DNA of 64,000 nucleotides, from positions 123,868 through 187,867 of the forward strand of contig NZ_MPIY01000002.1 of the NCBI RefSeq assembly GCF_001953355.1. The letters run 5' to 3'. The stretch is from Polynucleobacter sphagniphilus. Its GTDB lineage: Bacteria; Pseudomonadota; Gammaproteobacteria; Burkholderiales; Burkholderiaceae. A program made the position numbers and the translations under genes. Below, one piece after another: positions 9,142 to 17,994 of this stretch. The first letter of the stretch is position 1. Every line of letters starts with the position of its first letter. Below the pieces are notes generated by a model. It worked only from the letters and a program-made list of their open reading frames with translations, was not told where the DNA came from and did not search any database.

Positions 9142-11178
9142 ATGACTACCAAAATGTTTAAAAAAATATTGATTGCTAATCGCGGCGAGATTGCTTGCCG
9201 TGTAATGAAAACTGCTAAAAAGATGGGCATCAAAACGGTTGCCGTTTACTCCGAAGCGGATAAAGAGGCTCGTCATGTCCAGATGGCCGATGAAGCAGTT
9301 TGTATTGGGCCGGCACCATCTCGCGAATCTTATTTGGTAATGGACCGCATTATTCAGGCCTGTAAAGACACTGGCGCCCAAGCAGTTCATCCTGGTTATG
9401 GCTTCTTATCTGAGAATGAGCAGTTTGCAAAACGTTGTGAGGAGGAGGGTATTGTCTTTATTGGCCCCAAGCACCAATCGATTGCGGCCATGGGCGATAA
9501 AATTGCTTCTAAGAAATTGGCGCTGGAAGCCAAAGTCAATACGATTCCTGGTTTTAATGAAGCCATCGATAAAGCAGAAGATGCAGTCAAGATTGCGCAG
9601 GGTATTGGCTATCCTGTAATGATTAAAGCCTCGGCCGGCGGCGGCGGTAAAGGTCTGCGTGTTGCCTTTAATGACAAAGAAGCTTTTGAAGGATTTACCG
9701 CTTGTCGCACAGAGGCGCTCAATAGTTTTGGCGATGACCGTGTCTTTATTGAGAAGTTTGTTGAAGGTCCGCGTCATATTGAGATTCAGGTGTTAGGTGA
9801 CTCGCATGGCAATGTGGTGTACTTGGGTGAGCGTGATTGCTCGATTCAGCGTCGTCATCAAAAAGTCATTGAAGAGGCGCCATCACCGTTTATTGATCCT
9901 GCAACGCGCAAAGCCATGGGTGAGCAGGCAGTTGCTTTAGCAAAGGCCGTTAACTACCAATCGGCTGGTACGGTCGAGTTTGTTGTAGGTAAAGATAAAT
10001 CTTTCTATTTTCTGGAAATGAATACCCGCCTACAAGTTGAACATCCTGTCACGGAAGGTATTACTGGTCTTGACCTCGTGGAGCAGATGATTCGAGTCGC
10101 TGCTGGTGAAAAGCTGGCTTTCAAGCAAGAGGATATTCAGTTAGACGGTTGGTCTATGGAGTGCCGTATTAATGCCGATGACCCATTTCGTAACTTCCTG
10201 CCTTCCACTGGGCGACTGGTCAAATACCGCCCGCCCCAAGAAATGGATGGCGTGCGCGTAGATACAGGCGTCTACGAAGGCGGTGAGATTCCGATGTTCT
10301 ATGACTCAATGATCGCTAAGTTGATCGTGCACGGCAAGGACCGTACGGAAGCTATCGAGAAAATGCGTTCTGCCTTAAATGACTTTGTAATTCGCGGCAT
10401 TCATTCCAATATCCCATTTCAAGCGGCTTTACTGCAACATCCACGCTTTGTATCAGGTGACTTCACTACTGGATTTATTGCAGAAGAATACCCACATGGT
10501 TTTAAGACCGATTCAGTGCAACCAGCTGACCCAAAACGGTTAGCTGCATTAGCTGCATTTATGCGATATCGCTATCTTGAGCACATCAAGATGATTGATG
10601 GTCAGTTGGTTGGCCATGAAATGATCATTGCCAAGAAATTTGTAGTGGTAACAGGTGCTCGGGTTGGTTCAAAAGAGGATCCATATGAGATTCCAATTCG
10701 ATTAGAGCTAAAAGAAAATGTGTACTCTGTGTATATTGAAGAGGCTGATGGGGTTAGTCGTTATGACATCGTCAGTAACTGGCGTCCAGGTGAAATTTGT
10801 CTGCATGCCACCATTAATGGCACCAGTAAAATAACTGCACAGGTTGAGCGTCGTGGCACCAAATACCTATTGGTGCTCGATGGTGCGCAGTTTGAATGTA
10901 TGGTCTTGAGTCCATTGGGCGCTGAGCTACAGCGCCGTATGCCTGTCAAAGTTCCGCCTGATACCTCTAAGTTAGTGATGTCACCAATGCCTGGTTTACT
11001 AACGACCATTGCCGTTAAGGTGGGCGATGCAGTAACAGCCGGTCAAAAAATTGCTGCCATTGAGGCGATGAAAATGGAAAATACCTTGACGGCTGCGCAA
11101 GACGGGGTGGTCGCCGAAATTTGTGCAAAAGAGGGTGATAGCTTGGCAGTTGATCAATTGATTATTCGTTTTGAATAG
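9142..11178 (+). CDS. pccA: Propionyl-CoA carboxylase alpha subunit (biotin carboxylase + BCCP)
   Basis: A 678-residue biotin-dependent carboxylase alpha chain. The N-terminal biotin carboxylase domain covers about residues 5-450 (KILIANRGEIACRV, ATP-grasp glycine loop ASAGGGGKG, EMNTRLQVEHPVTE). A middle BT-like segment follows, then a C-terminal biotinyl domain with EAMKMEN in which Lys644 is the biotin site. Together with PccB it forms the alpha6beta6 propionyl-CoA carboxylase. The gene is 13 bp after pccB and 4 bp before the VOC gene. A 3-methylcrotonyl-CoA carboxylase alpha chain would look similar, but the operon argues for propionyl-CoA. Confidence 0.94.
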   Translation: MTTKMFKKILIANRGEIACRVMKTAKKMGIKTVAVYSEADKEARHVQMADEAVCIGPAPSRESYLVMDRIIQACKDTGAQAVHPGYGFLSENEQFAKRCEEEGIVFIGPKHQSIAAMGDKIASKKLALEAKVNTIPGFNEAIDKAEDAVKIAQGIGYPVMIKASAGGGGKGLRVAFNDKEAFEGFTACRTEALNSFGDDRVFIEKFVEGPRHIEIQVLGDSHGNVVYLGERDCSIQRRHQKVIEEAPSPFIDPATRKAMGEQAVALAKAVNYQSAGTVEFVVGKDKSFYFLEMNTRLQVEHPVTEGITGLDLVEQMIRVAAGEKLAFKQEDIQLDGWSMECRINADDPFRNFLPSTGRLVKYRPPQEMDGVRVDTGVYEGGEIPMFYDSMIAKLIVHGKDRTEAIEKMRSALNDFVIRGIHSNIPFQAALLQHPRFVSGDFTTGFIAEEYPHGFKTDSVQPADPKRLAALAAFMRYRYLEHIKMIDGQLVGHEMIIAKKFVVVTGARVGSKEDPYEIPIRLELKENVYSVYIEEADGVSRYDIVSNWRPGEICLHATINGTSKITAQVERRGTKYLLVLDGAQFECMVLSPLGAELQRRMPVKVPPDTSKLVMSPMPGLLTTIAVKVGDAVTAGQKIAAIEAMKMENTLTAAQDGVVAEICAKEGDSLAVDQLIIRFE

Positions 11179-11182
11179 GTAA

Positions 11183-11653
11183 ATGACAATGACAAAGCCA
11201 TTCAAAATCTTGGGTATTCAGCAAATTGCTATTGGAGGCGAAAATAAAGACCGCCTAAAAACCCTTTGGGTAGACTTATTGGGTTTTGAGTACAAGAGCA
11301 CTTTTGTATCTGAGCGTGAAAACGTCGATGAGGACATCTGCGCAATTGGTAAAGGTGCGCATGAGATTGAGGTTGACCTCATGCAACCTTTTGACATTGA
11401 AAAAAAGCCAGCGGTTCATCAAACCCCTCTTAATCATATTGGTCTTTGGGTCGATGATCTACCAAAGGCAGTAGAGTGGCTTACTGCCAAGGGCCTACGC
11501 TTTGCCCCAGGCGGTATTCGTAAAGGGGCGGCTGGCTATGACATTACGTTTGTGCACCCCAAAGGCAATGATCAATTCCCGATTAGCGGGGAAGGTGTTT
11601 TAATTGAGCTTGTCCAGGCGCCCGTTGAAGTGATTCAAGGATTAAGCGCCTAA
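11183..11653 (+). CDS. VOC-family protein, probable methylmalonyl-CoA epimerase
   Basis: A 156-residue vicinal-oxygen-chelate protein with two beta-alpha-beta-beta-beta modules. The missing step in this operon is (S)- to (R)-methylmalonyl-CoA epimerisation, and the second module carries [11 protein letters not shown] and VLIELVQAP, which align with the His and Glu ligands of the epimerase. In the first module, however, the usual N-terminal metal His (DHIGIAV-type) is replaced: the sequence reads GIQQIAIGG. It is also somewhat longer than typical epimerases. The function is therefore inferred mainly from context, and another VOC activity on an acyl-CoA is possible. The ATG lies 4 bp after pccA. 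Confidence 0.75.
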   Translation: MTMTKPFKILGIQQIAIGGENKDRLKTLWVDLLGFEYKSTFVSERENVDEDICAIGKGAHEIEVDLMQPFDIEKKPAVHQTPLNHIGLWVDDLPKAVEWLTAKGLRFAPGGIRKGAAGYDITFVHPKGNDQFPISGEGVLIELVQAPVEVIQGLSA

Positions 11654-11689
11654 TTAAGTGTAATTGGGGTTTGTTATTAAGGATTTAAA

Positions 11690-12424
11690 TTGACTGCATT
11701 ATTAGCCATCGACACCTCTACAGCCTGGTGTTCGGTGGCTTTATCTTTAGGTCAATCTACGCCATTGCTTAGACATCAAAAGGTGTCCGCAGGCGCTAGT
11801 GGACTATTGCTCCCTTGGATTGAAGAGCTGCTTGCCGAAGCAAATATAACGCTCCAAGACTTGGATGCAATCGCCATTGGCGTTGGGCCCGGTGCTTTTA
11901 CGGGTGTTCGCTTAGGAGTAGCTGCCGTTCAAGGTTTAGCAATTGCTGCCAATCTTCCCGTCCTGCCGGTCTGCAGCTTAGATGCAATTGCAGCACAGCT
12001 GTCTGTCAGCGGCCCATTTAATCAAGCAATGACTCGGGATCATGCGCAATTTGTAGTTGCGGTGGATGCACGCATGGGTGAGGTGTATTGGGCTCAATAT
12101 GAAACACAGCCCGCAGCCTTACCTAGGCGTATGAGTGAAGTCATGTTAAGCGCGCCCGAAGAGGTCGATCTGTCAGGTGCTCAGTTTGTAGCGGGTAGTG
12201 CCATAGCAGAATTTGGTGAGCGTCTACTGATCACTGCTAAACCAGCTTTACCCCTGGCTAGGATGGATTCTCAAATTGGCGTGCATGCTATGGGCTTGCT
12301 TCTCCAAGGCCAACACCTATGGGATCAAGGTGGGCAACTGGAAGTGCACGCTCTCGAGCCCTTGTATATCCGTAATAAAGTAGCTTTAACTACTTTAGAG
12401 CGTGAAAACGCATTCGGGGTCTAG
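11690..12424 (+). CDS. tsaB: tRNA threonylcarbamoyladenosine biosynthesis protein TsaB
   Basis: A 244-residue ASKHA-fold protein beginning LLAIDTSTAWCSVALSLG, with the GVGPGAFTGVRLGVA block typical of TsaB. TsaB scaffolds TsaD and TsaE in making t6A37 on ANN-decoding tRNAs. Translation starts at TTG, supported by AAGGA about 6 bp upstream. The gene is followed 2 bp later by rimI, the usual tsaB-rimI pairing. The tsaD gene is not in this window. Confidence 0.93.
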   Translation: MTALLAIDTSTAWCSVALSLGQSTPLLRHQKVSAGASGLLLPWIEELLAEANITLQDLDAIAIGVGPGAFTGVRLGVAAVQGLAIAANLPVLPVCSLDAIAAQLSVSGPFNQAMTRDHAQFVVAVDARMGEVYWAQYETQPAALPRRMSEVMLSAPEEVDLSGAQFVAGSAIAEFGERLLITAKPALPLARMDSQIGVHAMGLLLQGQHLWDQGGQLEVHALEPLYIRNKVALTTLERENAFGV

Positions 12425-12426
12425 CA

Positions 12427-12963
12427 ATGTCGGTCAACACCAGTCCACAAGCAGATGGGGTGGCTGAGCTTTCCTTTTTTCCAATGAGTGCAGTGGATCT
12501 GGAAGCTGTCTTGGCAATAGAGAATCAATCTCATGTTCACCCATGGACTAAGGGCAATTTTTCTGACTCATTAGCTGCGGGTCATTGGGCGTATTGCATT
12601 CGTCCTGCGCATGATCAGGCTGTGAAAGGATCATTTTTGGATCCAGAGGTGCTTTGGGCGTATTGCATTCTCTATCCTGCAGTGGATGAACTTCATCTTC
12701 TCAATATTACGGTTGCCCCTAGTTTGCGTCGCCATGGCATTGCTCAGCGCATGATGAAGGCTATTGAGGGGGTGGCAGCCCAGCAAAATATGCCGCGCAT
12801 CATTTTGGAGGTGCGCCCCTCCAATACCAATGCCCTCAAGTTGTATGAAAAGATGGGTTTTGAAGCGATCGGCGGCCGTAAAAATTATTACCCCAGCAAT
12901 CCAGAGACTGGATTGCGTGAAGATGCGATCGTGATGGCTAAATCGATTAAGCTAGCAACATGA
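12427..12963 (+). CDS. rimI: Ribosomal-protein-alanine N-acetyltransferase RimI
   Basis: A 178-residue GNAT acetyltransferase of the RimI type, which acetylates the N-terminal alanine of ribosomal protein S18. Core motifs are NITVAPSLRRHGIAQRMM (acetyl-CoA binding) and EVRPSNTNALKLYEKMGFE. It is longer than E. coli RimI (148 aa). Part of the excess is a roughly 23-residue segment between two copies of WAYCI (about residues 53-80) that looks like an in-frame duplication. The stop overlaps the next start as ATGA. Confidence 0.9.
   Translation: MSVNTSPQADGVAELSFFPMSAVDLEAVLAIENQSHVHPWTKGNFSDSLAAGHWAYCIRPAHDQAVKGSFLDPEVLWAYCILYPAVDELHLLNITVAPSLRRHGIAQRMMKAIEGVAAQQNMPRIILEVRPSNTNALKLYEKMGFEAIGGRKNYYPSNPETGLREDAIVMAKSIKLAT
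12585..12670 (+). repeat. 17-bp direct repeat inside rimI, 69-bp period
   Basis: TTGGGCGTATTGCATTC occurs at 12585-12601 and again at 12654-12670. The offset of 69 bp is exactly 23 codons. Similarity continues weakly past the repeat (RPAHD against YPAVDE), which suggests an old in-frame tandem duplication in the acetyltransferase. Confidence 0.7.
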
Positions 12964-13487
12964 ATACTAGTACGCGCTCCATTTTCTTAAAAGAAATGGG
13001 AATTACCGAATGGACTTCCCGAGATGCACCTCAGTCCGACATCCAGCCAGAATTAGCCAGCCCTGTCGCACAAGCGGATGAGCTTAGTCCACCTGGGCAG
13101 CATAAAGGCATGTGGTGGTTCTTTGGTTCGCCACCCCAGGGTGATGCGCAGACCTTATTTCACAATATTGTTCGCGCCCTAGGACTTGACCAAAATGAGT
13201 GGGTTTGGAAGAACCCTGCAGAAAGTTTGGTAGGTAAAGAGGCGCAATTGGGTTCTTTGCCAGTCATTGCTTTTGCCTTCGGTGGTCCGGCTGCACAGAA
13301 ACTCTCAGGTGAGCGAGATCCCTTGCCTCAGTTAAGAGAAACGGTTTTGGGTATTGCGGCGGACGGGTATGAAGAGGTACCCTTGATTGCGTCGTTTGAA
13401 TTAAATCAATTGCTCGCCAGGCCTAAAGATAAGGCCTTGCTTTGGCAGGACTTGATCCTCGCTCGCTCGGTCTTACACAGCCTCTAG
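12960..13487 (+). CDS. Putative DNA polymerase III psi (HolD)-like protein
   Basis: A 175-residue protein without an obvious standard annotation. Its N-terminal LKEMGITEWTSRDA resembles the start of E. coli HolD (LQQLGITQWSLRRP as I recall it), a middle FHNIVRALGLDQNEW resembles HolD's VSDVLRALTVSPDQV, and the C-terminal ARPKDKALLWQDL resembles ANPTARAALWQQI. In E. coli, holD is directly next to rimI, and here the gene overlaps the end of rimI by 4 bp (ATGA). HolD links the clamp loader to SSB through chi. The extra length lies mainly in residues 24-50 and a Gly/Ala-rich segment. Comparison was from memory, so homology is a hypothesis. Confidence 0.6.
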   Translation: MNTSTRSIFLKEMGITEWTSRDAPQSDIQPELASPVAQADELSPPGQHKGMWWFFGSPPQGDAQTLFHNIVRALGLDQNEWVWKNPAESLVGKEAQLGSLPVIAFAFGGPAAQKLSGERDPLPQLRETVLGIAADGYEEVPLIASFELNQLLARPKDKALLWQDLILARSVLHSL

Positions 13488-14803
13488 TGCTTGCTTTCGC
13501 CAATCAGATGCATGGAGTCATATTGCGCTTGATTGGCGGCATGGCGCTTGATTACAAGCCACATGAGGACGCTCACGACGATTCCAAACCCAATAATGAC
13601 AAATTGAATTTGGATATCGAGCCAAATGAGCAATGAGTACACCAGCAGCATCATCAAAACAGAAATATTTTCATTGAAATTTTGGACGGCAATCGAATGA
13701 CCTGCAGACATCAAGACGTGACCACGATGTTGCAACAGGGCATTCATTGGAACCACAAAATAACCAGCCAAGCTGCCTACCAGTATTAATAAGCCATATG
13801 CCGGCAATAAATTAAGGCTCAGCTTCAGTTGTCCGAATGTAAAGAGCGTGGTATCAGGAAGCATATTGGAGTTGTATAAAGCCATGATGCAAACAACCAC
13901 CCCCATTGCAATGCCATAGGGGAGTACTGACAGAGATTTGCGCAGAGGCACGCGCCAGGCAGCCCAGACTGCACCGAAGGCAACACCAACAGCGGAGATA
14001 GCTTGCAAAATGGCTCCTTGAGACAGATTCATATGCAAAGCAACTTCAGCCCACTTAATTACAATAAATTGCAAGGTAGCGCCTGCACCCCAAAACAGGG
14101 TGGTAACAGCTAAGGAGATTTGCCCTAGACGGTCATCCCAGAGGGTTGTAAAACAATGCGCAAAATCCTTAATTAACTCAAGGGGATTGGTTTTTTGCGA
14201 CATGTAGCGTGCACCCGTATCTGGGATACGCAGATTAATCATGGCGGCGATCACATAAATCATCATAATGACAAGAATGGCTGACTCAGCAGGGGTATCT
14301 ATGCCGGTATCAATAAAGGGCATATCAAAGCCCAATAGTGTTTGGGATACTGCATTGCTGATCAGGACGCCCCCAAGGACGGTACCCAAAATAATCGAGC
14401 TCACTGTCAGCCCCTCAATCCAGCCATTAGCGGCAACCAGTTTTTCAGGGGGGAGAAGTTCGGTCAAGATGCCATATTTGGCTGGGGAATAGGCTGCGGC
14501 TCCAAGTCCCACAATGGCGTATGAAAACAATGGATGAGCCCCAAACAACATGACAATGCAACCTACAAACTTAATGGTATTGGTAATGAACATCACATTG
14601 CCCTTGGGCCTGGAATCGGCGAAGGCGCCCACAAAGGCCGCAAGCAAGACGTAGGAGAGTACGAAGAATAATTTGAGTAAAGGAGTCATCCAGGCCGGAG
14701 CATTGAGCTGGACCAAGAGGGCGATTGCTGCGATCAGCAATGCGTTATCAGCAAGCGACGAAAAAAATTGCGCCGCCATAATGATGTAAAAACTGCGGTT
14801 CAT
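13484..14803 (-). CDS. lplT: Lysophospholipid transporter LplT (MFS)
   Basis: A 439-residue polytopic membrane protein with about 11-12 predicted hydrophobic spans. It carries the LplT hallmark N terminus (FFSSLADNALLIAAIALL) and the loop block YSPAKYGILTELLPPEKLVAANGWIEG read in part. LplT flips lysophosphatidylethanolamine across the inner membrane for re-acylation by Aas. No aas gene is adjacent or fused. The gene converges on the HolD-like gene, and both use one palindromic CTAG as their stop codon. It is divergent from alr with a 50-bp gap. Confidence 0.9.
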   Translation of the reverse strand: MNRSFYIIMAAQFFSSLADNALLIAAIALLVQLNAPAWMTPLLKLFFVLSYVLLAAFVGAFADSRPKGNVMFITNTIKFVGCIVMLFGAHPLFSYAIVGLGAAAYSPAKYGILTELLPPEKLVAANGWIEGLTVSSIILGTVLGGVLISNAVSQTLLGFDMPFIDTGIDTPAESAILVIMMIYVIAAMINLRIPDTGARYMSQKTNPLELIKDFAHCFTTLWDDRLGQISLAVTTLFWGAGATLQFIVIKWAEVALHMNLSQGAILQAISAVGVAFGAVWAAWRVPLRKSLSVLPYGIAMGVVVCIMALYNSNMLPDTTLFTFGQLKLSLNLLPAYGLLILVGSLAGYFVVPMNALLQHRGHVLMSAGHSIAVQNFNENISVLMMLLVYSLLIWLDIQIQFVIIGFGIVVSVLMWLVIKRHAANQAQYDSMHLIGESKH

Positions 14804-14853
14804 TCGTACAATCTAGTCATTAGTGCAATTAAAACATGAAAGGAGGGGTGGAT

Positions 14854-15969
14854 ATGACTGGTTTAGCTAATCGCTTGATTAATCGACCAATTTTGGCATC
14901 TATTCGCACCAGTGCCTTTCGGCATAATTTAAACCGCGTTCGCGAGCTGGTACCAGAGTCCAAAATTTGGGCCGTTATTAAGGCCAAAGCTTATGGGCAT
15001 GGTCTTGAAGGTGCTTTGCAGGGTCTTGAATCGACTGATGGATTTGCCTTGCTGGACATTGAGGATGCGCTATGGCTCAGGGCGCAGCAGTGGCAGGGCC
15101 GTATTTTGCTCTTGGAGGGTTTATTTCATGAGAACGAGATTCCAGTTGCCCGTGAATTACATTTGGATCTAGTGGTCCATTGCGAGGCGCAGATCCAGTG
15201 GTTGGAAACGAATGCTTTAGCTGGTAAGCCTTTAAATATTTTCTTAAAACTGAATTCCGGAATGAATCGCCTTGGATTTACTCCTAAGGCCTATCGAAAT
15301 GCATTTCACCGCCTACATGCTGCTGGTTACCACTTGCACCATATGACGCACTTTGCCAATGCCGATCAAATTGATCGACAGCCTACAGTAGGTCAGCAAA
15401 TGGAGTGTCTCCAAAAAACCATTGAGGGCCTGGAGGCATCAAGCTCACTGGGTAACTCAGCCGCTATTTTGTGGCATCGCAACGCCGTTGGTGAATGGGC
15501 GCGACCAGGCATCATGCTCTACGGAGCTTCACCCACTGGGCTTCATGCTGATATTGCGCATGCCCACCTTGAGCCTGTCATGCAACTGCGCAGTGAAATT
15601 ATTGATGTTCAGGAGCTTAAAAAGGGTGATCGGGTAGGCTATGGCGGTCGTTATGAGGCTCCTGAAGATATGCGGATTGGAGTGGTGGCGTGCGGCTATG
15701 CTGATGGCTACCCACGACATGCAAAAGATGGAACCCCGGTTTGGGTTGAATCTGAGAATGGGCTGGGGGTGACTTGCCCGATCGTTGGTCAAGTTTCAAT
15801 GGATATGCTTACTATTGATTTACGAGCTGCGCCTGCTACCGGAGTTGGGACTGTAGTAGAGCTCTGGGGTGCGGTCATTTCAGTTGATGATGTCGCTCAG
15901 ATGAGCGGCACTATTGGTTATGAGCTTTTATGTGCCCTAGCGCCTCGGGTGCCAGTATCGATCGAGTAG
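14854..15969 (+). CDS. alr: Alanine racemase
   Basis: A 371-residue PLP-dependent racemase that makes D-alanine for peptidoglycan. The N-terminal barrel has VIKAKAYGHG with the Schiff-base lysine at Lys43. The C-terminal beta domain carries GYGGRYEAPEDMRIGVVACG with the second catalytic Tyr region and GQVSMDMLTID. An in-frame ATG 18 bp upstream exists, but AGGAGG at 14841-14846 sits 7 bp before the ATG at 14854 and decides the start. A bidirectional terminator follows. Confidence 0.95.
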   Translation: MTGLANRLINRPILASIRTSAFRHNLNRVRELVPESKIWAVIKAKAYGHGLEGALQGLESTDGFALLDIEDALWLRAQQWQGRILLLEGLFHENEIPVARELHLDLVVHCEAQIQWLETNALAGKPLNIFLKLNSGMNRLGFTPKAYRNAFHRLHAAGYHLHHMTHFANADQIDRQPTVGQQMECLQKTIEGLEASSSLGNSAAILWHRNAVGEWARPGIMLYGASPTGLHADIAHAHLEPVMQLRSEIIDVQELKKGDRVGYGGRYEAPEDMRIGVVACGYADGYPRHAKDGTPVWVESENGLGVTCPIVGQVSMDMLTIDLRAAPATGVGTVVELWGAVISVDDVAQMSGTIGYELLCALAPRVPVSIE

Positions 15970-15999
15970 TTATCGGTTTGAAGATTGATGGGATGAAAA

Positions 16000-16023
16000 A
16001 AGGGCGCCTATTAAAGCGCCCTT
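16000..16023. terminator. Bidirectional terminator between alr and bamD
   Basis: AAGGGCGC (16000-16007) and GCGCCCTT (16016-16023) form an 8-bp stem with an 8-nt loop. The A run before it becomes a T run on the minus strand, so it is strongest for the bamD transcript. On the + strand the T tract is short. Confidence 0.75.
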
Positions 16024-16042
16024 ATTCTTGATCTTTAGTAGT

Positions 16043-16936
16043 TTATTTATTCCACAGCTGCCACCAGCGACGCTCTTTCTTGGGGGTTTGTCCTGTCACT
16101 AGGATCTGACTGTCGGGGAAGTTCAGTTGAAGGACTCTCAAAGCGTCATTGCTCAGTTCGGGCATGTTTAACTTTTCGTAAGACTTAACCAATAGGTACA
16201 AAGCCTCTTCAACAGCTGGGGCGCGGTCATAATCTCGAATAACTAATTGGGCGCGATTAGCTGATGCCAAGTAAGCTCCGTGTTCATAGTAATAACGGGC
16301 GATGCGAACATCTGACTCTGCCAGCGAGTTCACGATATAACGCATGCGATCAAGAGAATCAGGCGCATATTTACTGTTTGGGAAGCGCTCAACCACCGTC
16401 TTAAATGATTCAAATGCTTCTTTGGCAGCCTTGGGATCGCGCTCACTTAAGTCTTGCCCAGTAAACCTGCCAAGCCAACCCAAGTCATCGTTGAAGGTAA
16501 TGAGTCCTTTAAGGTAATACGCGTAATCCAGGCTCTCGCTACCTTGATGTAATTTAATGAAGCGATCGATTGCAATAATTGCCTGGGGCTGCTCTTCAGC
16601 CTTCCAGTAACAATAAGCGGCATTAATTTGTGCTTGCTGTGAGTAGGGGCCAAAAGGGAAGCGGGCTTCTAGTTTGTCGAAATATTTACCGCACTTTGCA
16701 TAGTCTGCATCGTTGAGCTTTGCAGTTGCTTCAGAGTAAAGCTTGGTTTCAGACCATACATCGGTATCATCCTTCTGACCATCGCTACCAGCACAAGCAG
16801 TGAGCAATAAGCAAGCAGCGCTGAGTGTGAGTAATAGCGCAGCGGGGATAATTTTGAAAGATTTGTGGCTTTTTTGGCGAGATGACTCAACAATGGCCGC
16901 AAGCCTTAAACTGGCGTTTGAAATAACGTCCGACAT
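16043..16936 (-). CDS. bamD: Outer membrane assembly lipoprotein BamD
   Basis: A 297-residue TPR-type lipoprotein of the BamD/YfiO/ComL family, an essential part of the BAM complex that inserts beta-barrel proteins. The lipobox is LLTAC-AG with the lipidated Cys near residue 48, preceded by a hydrophobic stretch. TPR-like repeats follow, including YKAEEQPQAIIAIDRFIKL-like and YLLVKSYEKLNMPELS segments. The N-terminal region before the hydrophobic core is unusually long, so the true start may be further in. A second ATG at 16963 would overlap the divergent rluD start, so I chose the internal one. The C terminus is Trp-rich (WWQLWNK). Confidence 0.92.
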   Translation of the reverse strand: MSDVISNASLRLAAIVESSRQKSHKSFKIIPAALLLTLSAACLLLTACAGSDGQKDDTDVWSETKLYSEATAKLNDADYAKCGKYFDKLEARFPFGPYSQQAQINAAYCYWKAEEQPQAIIAIDRFIKLHQGSESLDYAYYLKGLITFNDDLGWLGRFTGQDLSERDPKAAKEAFESFKTVVERFPNSKYAPDSLDRMRYIVNSLAESDVRIARYYYEHGAYLASANRAQLVIRDYDRAPAVEEALYLLVKSYEKLNMPELSNDALRVLQLNFPDSQILVTGQTPKKERRWWQLWNK

Positions 16937-16956
16937 AACTGAAAGGCTCTTTAAGC

Positions 16957-17994
16957 GTGGCATTGCCGCAAACTCCTGATTCGAATCCCGTTGATTATAT
17001 CGATGAAGAGGATTTCATTGCTCTAGAAATGTCCCATGAGGTGGCAGGCGAGCGTTTAGATAAGATTTTGGCTGCTGCTTTGCCTGATTATTCTCGAAAT
17101 CGCCTCAAGTCCTGGGTTGAGGCGGGGGCTGTGATGGTCGATGGAAAGATCACCAAAGCCCGGTATTTACTGCGTGGCGGCGAAAGTATTAAGGTTTTTC
17201 CACAAGAAATGCCTGAACAATTTGCTTTTAGTCCTGAAAACATCCCTCTGGACATTGTGTACGAAGACGATTCCATCATTGTGGTTAATAAGCCTCCTGG
17301 CTTGGTGGTCCATCCTGCAGCAGGCAATTGGACTGGCACTTTACTGAATGGACTCTTGTTTCATTATCCGGAGCTCAAGCTGCTGCCTAGGGCTGGCATT
17401 GTGCATCGTTTAGATAAAGATACCTCTGGTCTGATGGTGGTGGCGCGCACCGCTCTGGCTCAAACTGCTCTGGTGCGTCAATTACAAGAAAGAACCGTTG
17501 GCAGACGCTATTTGGCTTGGGTTTGGGGTGAAGCACCCAGCCAAGGCAAAGTTCTGGCTTCTGTTGGGCGTGATCAAAGGGATCGTTTGCGTATGGCAGC
17601 CGGTATCGCCCAAGGCAAACCAGCGGCTACCTTGTTTCGGCGTTTGGCCAAGGGCGAGTTTGCTTCAAGCCCGCTTGCTTTATTGGAGTGCCGATTAGAG
17701 ACTGGCAGAACCCATCAAATTCGAGTGCATTTAGAGTCACTGGGTTTTCCATTGCTTGGAGACCCCGTTTATCGCAAGAAAACGCCTGGCGCAGCTAAAA
17801 CGCTGCCATTTCATAGGCAAGCATTGCATGCCTATGCCCTGAGTTTGGAACATCCTGCTACCCATGAGACGATGACCTGGTTTCGTTTGCCGCCTGCTGA
17901 CCTGATGGATTTGATGTCTGAGGTGGCAATTGATTTAGATAGCCTTCCAACAGAGGCGGGTTTAATGGCCTCCATTCAAAACGATCATCGCTAA
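16957..17994 (+). CDS. rluD: 23S rRNA pseudouridine synthase RluD
   Basis: A 345-residue RluD-type pseudouridine synthase that modifies positions 1911, 1915 and 1917 of 23S rRNA helix 69. The N-terminal S4 domain spans about residues 27-90. The catalytic domain has HRLDKDTSGLMVVA with Asp153 as nucleophile and the motif GRTHQIRVHLESLGFPLLGDP, quoted here in part. Translation starts at GTG, with AAAGG about 10 bp upstream. It is tightly divergent from bamD and overlaps pgeF by 1 bp, the usual bamD/rluD/pgeF order. Confidence 0.93.
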   Translation: MALPQTPDSNPVDYIDEEDFIALEMSHEVAGERLDKILAAALPDYSRNRLKSWVEAGAVMVDGKITKARYLLRGGESIKVFPQEMPEQFAFSPENIPLDIVYEDDSIIVVNKPPGLVVHPAAGNWTGTLLNGLLFHYPELKLLPRAGIVHRLDKDTSGLMVVARTALAQTALVRQLQERTVGRRYLAWVWGEAPSQGKVLASVGRDQRDRLRMAAGIAQGKPAATLFRRLAKGEFASSPLALLECRLETGRTHQIRVHLESLGFPLLGDPVYRKKTPGAAKTLPFHRQALHAYALSLEHPATHETMTWFRLPPADLMDLMSEVAIDLDSLPTEAGLMASIQNDHR

